From Sphingobacterium sp. UBA1575 (GTDB taxonomy: Bacteria > Bacteroidota > Bacteroidia > Sphingobacteriales > Sphingobacteriaceae): a stretch of DNA of 16,637 nt. Position numbers and translations under genes: made by a program. The notes beneath the pieces were generated by a model. That model saw only the letters and a program-made list of their open reading frames with translations. It searched no databases and had not been told where the DNA came from. The stretch spans positions 59,363 to 75,999 of the forward strand of contig DCOH01000047.1 in NCBI GenBank assembly GCA_002322865.1. Reading direction: 5' to 3'. Shown in pieces: positions 12,571 through 16,637 of the stretch; position 1 is the stretch's first letter, and every line of letters begins with the position of its first letter.

Positions 12571-15315
12571 ATGAATTGTATTAAGAAAATGATCTCGTTA
12601 ATGTTGCTTTTATGCGGAGTGATGATCCTGCATGCGCAACAGGCGCCTTATGGTGTAAAAGGAAGGGTAGTAGACCTTGAATCTTATGAGCCATTGGCAG
12701 GAGCAACAATCAGTATTGCTAACAGTAAATTGGCAACTACAACGAATGAAAAAGGGGAGTTCTTCCTAGCACTTCCTAGCGATAAATCGGCAGATTACTT
12801 AATTCGCGCAAACATGATGGGGTACGACGCACAAGAGTTGACTTTTACTCTTGCCAACAACGATACGGAATTTGTATCCTTCGCATTAAAGAATGCAGGA
12901 TCCAAAATTGAGGAGGTGGTAGTAACGCGTCGTCGCGAGAAATTTACCGAATTAGCCATTTTAGAAGAACGTAAGAAATCTAATCTAATGTTGGAATCAA
13001 TTGGCTCGCAGGAATTATCCCGAAAAGGAGTTTCTGATGCGCAAGCAGCCTTAACCAAAATGGCAGGTGTTTCTAAACAAGATGGTGCTAAGAATGTTTT
13101 TGTCCGTGGTTTAGGCGATCGCTATAACTCTACTTCTTTAAATGGGCTTCCATTGCCTTCGGAAGATCCATTATTCAAAAATATTTCTTTGGATTTCTTT
13201 AGTTCGGACATTATTCAAAGTATCAATGTAAACAAAACCTTCCATGCCAATATTGCGGGTGATGTAACTGGTGCAAACGTGGATATCTATTCGAAGGAAG
13301 CTACAGGTAATAATTTCCAGATTGAATTAGGTGGAGGAGTGAATTCCCAAACGATTGGCAAAGATAATTTTAGAAGAATTGATGGTACAAATTGGTTTGG
13401 AACCTTGCCTTATGGCGCTAAACCAAAACTGACTAGTCTTTCTGATTTTAATTTCAGTAACAGCTGGAACCCAAATGCACAGAAAAATTTGTTCAACTCT
13501 GATTTTAAATTCTTGGGTAGCCGTCGATTTATGATTGGTAATAATCCGTTAAGCTTGTTTTTTACGGCCAGTATGGATTCGAAGTACCGTTTTTCTGAAG
13601 GTAAGATCCAAGAACCAAATACAGGCGGAACATTAATGAGGGACCAAAATTATATTGAAAACAGTTATCATGTTGCTCAAACAGGAATGTTGAATCTAAG
13701 ATATGTTTGGGGAAATAATAATGTAAGTTTCAATTCCCTATATATCCATGATCAGAAACAAAATCTATTTGATTTCAGTGGGATGGACTTAGGTACTTCG
13801 GATTTTGCTGGGGATAAAGTGCATACTAGACGCCAACAGGTTAATGATAACCATGTGTTTGTAAACCAATTATTGTCCAAGCTAGAATTCAACGATAAAT
13901 GGTCGGCAGATTTAGGTTCGGGGATAAACTACGTTATCGGAAATGAACCTGATCGTAGAATCAATAGAATTGTTGAGAACGATAAAGGGGAGTTAGGTTA
14001 CCCACGTTCAAGTGCTGGCGAAAATGAACGTTATTTCGGTAATATGAAAGAAACTGGTATTGTTGGAAGAGCGGTTTTAAATTACGATTTCAACAAAGGT
14101 GGAGATTTAGAGAGAAAGATCAGTTTTGGATATGCTGGTAATACAACAGAACGTACATTTAAATGGTGGGAGATCAATCATAAATTGATGAGTGTTGGTA
14201 TTCCTAATGTATCATTAGATGATGTTGAATCCATTTTAGGAGAAAATGGTCAAGGGATATATTATAATTTCGAAACCAACCGTGGTACAGCTAGTGATGC
14301 TTTATTGCCATATTTCTATAAAGGTCAACGTCGCATTAATAGTGGATTAGCATCATTAACTTACCAGTTCAATACGAATTTAACAGCGGTTGCTGGTTTT
14401 AGAATGGATAACTACTTCCAATCGGTTAATTATGAAACAAATCTAACTGACTTTTCATCTGGTAATTATAACAAACTAAATAAGAATTTCTTTTTACCAA
14501 GTTTGAACCTGAAGTATGCTTTATCAGATAATATGTTTTTACGCCTTGCTGGATCCAAAACTTACACGGTTCCACAATTTATCGAGTTAGCGCCAGTACG
14601 TTATAGAGGTAATAACAACTTCACCCAAGGTAATCCATTGCTTAAACCTTCAGAAAGCTATAACGTGGATCTGAAATGGGAATTGTATCCTACCATGGGC
14701 GAGTTGATCTCCGTTGGGGTATTTTACAAAAATATCCTAGATCCAATTGCTCGTATAGAAGCTGGTGGAGCAGGTACTACCTTGTCCTATTATAATATAG
14801 GTAAAGACGCGACGGTATTTGGTGCAGAATTGGAAGTTAAAAAGGATTTATTCAAGACTGATGGAGTAAATGGAGAGAATGTATTGTCTGCAGGTGCCAA
14901 TATTTCATACCTTCATTCGGATCAAAAATTAAGCTTAGAAGGAAAGAAATTTGTTAAATCATCCGACCAAATGGAAGGTGCATCACCTTTATTAATAAAC
15001 GCCGATTTAACCTATAAACTTTTCATGAAAAATGTTGAATTGACACCTTCTGTTGTTTTCAATTATTTTTCAGATCGTATTTATTCCTATGGTATCAATG
15101 ATTTCCAAAACATTATGGAAAAAGGAGTACCTCGGTTAGACTTTGTTGCTCAATCATTGATCAATAAAAAGATTGGTGTCAATTTAAAAATTGAGAACAT
15201 ATTAAATCCTGACCGTCAATTATCAAGAGATATTCCAGTCAATAATACTAAAATTCTTGTGGATCAATATAAGAGAGGTATTGATTACAGTTTAGGTATT
15301 TCTTACAAGTTTTAA
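12571..15315 (+). CDS. TonB-dependent outer-membrane receptor
   Basis: A 914-residue outer-membrane transporter. Residues 1-22 are a signal peptide (cut before QQAPYG). Residues about 26-108 form a carboxypeptidase-regulatory-like beta-sandwich (GVKGRVVDLESYEPLAGATISI...TNEKGEFFL), typical of Bacteroidota receptors. A TonB-box-like EEVVVT is at 114-119. The plug covers about 140-245 (NVFVRGLGDRYNSTSLNGLPLP), and the beta-barrel fills the rest, ending in the aromatic Phe914 expected for barrel assembly. It moves a ligand across the outer membrane using the TonB-ExbBD system. The substrate is unknown. No SusD-like gene follows; instead a beta-helix lipoprotein gene begins 72 nt downstream, suggesting a two-gene uptake unit. 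Confidence 0.95.
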   Translation: MNCIKKMISLMLLLCGVMILHAQQAPYGVKGRVVDLESYEPLAGATISIANSKLATTTNEKGEFFLALPSDKSADYLIRANMMGYDAQELTFTLANNDTEFVSFALKNAGSKIEEVVVTRRREKFTELAILEERKKSNLMLESIGSQELSRKGVSDAQAALTKMAGVSKQDGAKNVFVRGLGDRYNSTSLNGLPLPSEDPLFKNISLDFFSSDIIQSINVNKTFHANIAGDVTGANVDIYSKEATGNNFQIELGGGVNSQTIGKDNFRRIDGTNWFGTLPYGAKPKLTSLSDFNFSNSWNPNAQKNLFNSDFKFLGSRRFMIGNNPLSLFFTASMDSKYRFSEGKIQEPNTGGTLMRDQNYIENSYHVAQTGMLNLRYVWGNNNVSFNSLYIHDQKQNLFDFSGMDLGTSDFAGDKVHTRRQQVNDNHVFVNQLLSKLEFNDKWSADLGSGINYVIGNEPDRRINRIVENDKGELGYPRSSAGENERYFGNMKETGIVGRAVLNYDFNKGGDLERKISFGYAGNTTERTFKWWEINHKLMSVGIPNVSLDDVESILGENGQGIYYNFETNRGTASDALLPYFYKGQRRINSGLASLTYQFNTNLTAVAGFRMDNYFQSVNYETNLTDFSSGNYNKLNKNFFLPSLNLKYALSDNMFLRLAGSKTYTVPQFIELAPVRYRGNNNFTQGNPLLKPSESYNVDLKWELYPTMGELISVGVFYKNILDPIARIEAGGAGTTLSYYNIGKDATVFGAELEVKKDLFKTDGVNGENVLSAGANISYLHSDQKLSLEGKKFVKSSDQMEGASPLLINADLTYKLFMKNVELTPSVVFNYFSDRIYSYGINDFQNIMEKGVPRLDFVAQSLINKKIGVNLKIENILNPDRQLSRDIPVNNTKILVDQYKRGIDYSLGISYKF

Positions 15316-15344
15316 CAATAAATTAATATACTATTAACACGAAG

Positions 15345-15357
15345 GTTAATTGTTAAC
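15345..15357. promoter_or_regulatory. Inverted repeat upstream of the lipoprotein gene
   Basis: GTTAATTGTTAAC has arms GTTAA and TTAAC around TTG. It lies 30 nt before the lipoprotein ATG. The half-sites match those of the palindrome at 12516-12527, with one more base in the centre. It could be an operator of the same regulator or a chance AT-rich palindrome. Confidence 0.35.
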
Positions 15358-15387
15358 GATTTCTTTGTGTTAGAAATTAAGAAGATT

Positions 15388-16587
15388 ATGAAAACAAAAC
15401 TATTTTCAATTTTAGCAGCTAGCGCATTAGCATTCGCATCATGTTCATCAGATGATCCAACTCCATCACCAATTAAAGGTGAACAGGACCTATCTGGTGA
15501 GATCAGTACAAATACAAAATTAGACCCTAATTTTGAATATAATTTAGTAGGTAAATTAACAGTTAAAGCTGGAGCTACTTTAGAAATTCCTGCTGGAACA
15601 AAAATTAAAGCAAAAAATGGAGGTACAGGTATCTTTATTATGGTATTGCCTGGTGCTAAGCTATTAGCTCAAGGTACTGCTGCAAAACCTATTATTTTTA
15701 CTTCAGCTTCAGCAACGCCTAAGTTTGGCGACTGGGGTGGAGTTGTTTTAAATGGAAAAGCTCCTCTATCTGGTCCTGCTGGAACTGTTACAACCAATAA
15801 TGCAGAGATGGATACCAATATTAAATATGGAGGTTCAGATGCAAATGACAATTCAGGTATTATTGAATATGTAAAAATTGAATATACTGGAGCGCGCATC
15901 GACGAAACTAAAGAACATAACGGTTTAACATTAAATGGTGTTGGTAAAGGCACAAAATTAAATCAAATCCATATTAGACATGCTGGAGATGATGGAATCG
16001 AATTCTTTGGTGGAACAGTAGATGCTTCTAATATTTTTGTTGAAAACTGTTCTGATGATATGTTTGACTTTACAGAAGGTTATGCTGGTACTATAACCAA
16101 TGTTTATGGAATCCGTGAGCAAGGGTACAATGATATAACTAATGATCCACGTGGAATTGAAGCGGATGGTAACCATGATGGTAAAGGTCCTACATATGTT
16201 AACCAGTCAAATTTCAAGGTTAATGGTATAACTATTATCAACAATGCAGCTGACCTTAGTAGTGGTCAATATACCAAAATGATGTCTGAGGTTTTCAAAA
16301 TCAGAAGATTAGCTACGGCAAAAATTACAAATGCTTATGTAAAATTTGGTCCTGGAACAACTGCGCACACATTGATAGATTTAGGTTCTTTCAAATCAGG
16401 AACTACTGAAATCAACGTAAGTGAGAGTGCTAATACCAATACTTCGATTGCCTATACAATTGATCCAGCAAACGGATTAGACAAAGCAAAAATCGTAAAC
16501 CCGCTTAACATCGTATTAACTCCAGGTTCTGGAAATAAAGGAGCAGATGTTTCTGCATTCTCTTGGACTGGTTACAAATTCAACTAA
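15388..16587 (+). CDS. Beta-helix-type surface lipoprotein paired with the TonB receptor
   Basis: A 399-residue lipoprotein with Cys19 after LAFAS. The mature N-terminus CSSDDPTPSP is the Ser/Asp-rich type that directs lipoproteins to the outer surface in Bacteroidota. The body has the short-strand pattern of a right-handed parallel beta-helix: LTVKAGATLEIPAGTKIKAK, AKPIIFTSAS, GDWGGVVLNGKAPL, GLTLNGVG, HAGDDGIEFFGGTVDASNIF, DDMFDFTEGYAGTI. The acidic cluster His198 to Asp201-Asp202 and the later Asp-rich loops might bind a cation. I have seen similar proteins encoded beside TonB receptors in Bacteroidota but know no proven function. I chose the ATG at 15388; an upstream in-frame GTG at 15367 would put MLEIKKI before a good signal peptide. 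Confidence 0.85.
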   Translation: MKTKLFSILAASALAFASCSSDDPTPSPIKGEQDLSGEISTNTKLDPNFEYNLVGKLTVKAGATLEIPAGTKIKAKNGGTGIFIMVLPGAKLLAQGTAAKPIIFTSASATPKFGDWGGVVLNGKAPLSGPAGTVTTNNAEMDTNIKYGGSDANDNSGIIEYVKIEYTGARIDETKEHNGLTLNGVGKGTKLNQIHIRHAGDDGIEFFGGTVDASNIFVENCSDDMFDFTEGYAGTITNVYGIREQGYNDITNDPRGIEADGNHDGKGPTYVNQSNFKVNGITIINNAADLSSGQYTKMMSEVFKIRRLATAKITNAYVKFGPGTTAHTLIDLGSFKSGTTEINVSESANTNTSIAYTIDPANGLDKAKIVNPLNIVLTPGSGNKGADVSAFSWTGYKFN

Positions 16588-16637
16588 TCCATTCATACAA
16601 CATAAAAAATCAATAGCAAAAGAAGGTGTCTAAAAAG

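Noticed and set aside
15367..15387. GTG start extending the beta-helix lipoprotein by seven residues
   Set aside because: The ATG at 15388 gives a standard lipoprotein signal with Cys19; the extension puts extra residues before the signal's basic start.
16588..16637. Possible terminator after the lipoprotein gene
   Set aside because: Only 50 nt remain before the window ends and no complete stem is visible.

Overview
The window looks like chromosomal DNA of a Bacteroidota member, most likely Sphingobacteriaceae (Sphingobacterium/Pedobacter-like). The reasons are TAnnTTTG-type -7 promoter elements (e.g. TACTTTTG, TATCTTTG), no Shine-Dalgarno sites, a TonB-dependent receptor with an N-terminal carboxypeptidase-regulatory-like domain, a DUF4286 protein, and lipoproteins with CSSDD-type mature N-termini. 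The genus is inferred from general character, not from a database match. Coding density is high and no gene-free stretch exceeds about 180 bases. I see no tRNA, rRNA, CRISPR array, insertion sequence or broken gene.

Layout. (1) 1-59: end of a dispersed-repeat-like element with two tandem 21-nt units. (2) 83-376, minus: DUF4286 protein, divergent from (3) 471-4747, plus: an S9-like lipoprotein, a membrane histidine kinase and an OmpR-type regulator, spaced 10 and 13 nt apart. The S9 protein has lost its catalytic Ser and His. (4) 4751-5440: greA, preceded by a promoter-like site and a terminator-like hairpin and followed by a clear terminator. (5) 5477-9805, plus: a six-gene operon-like run with gaps of 7-11 nt or an 11-nt overlap: HIT hydrolase, DedA membrane protein, two tandem family I inorganic pyrophosphatases, a CNNM/CorC transporter and RsmE. 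(6) 12393-9839, minus: ABC ATPase, FtsX-like permease with a 51-residue His-rich periplasmic segment, and a secreted DUF3299-like protein, with 1-nt gaps. (7) 12571-16587, plus: TonB-dependent receptor and a surface-type beta-helix lipoprotein, divergent from (6) across a palindrome-rich intergenic region.

How the genes may work together. The S9-like lipoprotein plus kinase and regulator looks like a ligand-sensing unit in which a dead peptidase fold could be the envelope sensor or partner. Block 5 mixes housekeeping functions: PPi hydrolysis, Mg2+-type transport, lipid-carrier or membrane maintenance, and 16S rRNA methylation. Block 6 resembles the zinc-regulated ATPase/permease/DUF3299 cluster known in Vibrio (Zrg), here with the metal-binding His tract inside the permease. 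Its divergence from the TonB receptor suggests, but does not prove, a shared metal-uptake context.

The points I consider most worth a second look are the doubly inactivated S9 protein tied to a two-component system, the His-rich permease module, and the second pyrophosphatase, whose extra N-terminus resembles the first 17 residues of the next gene.
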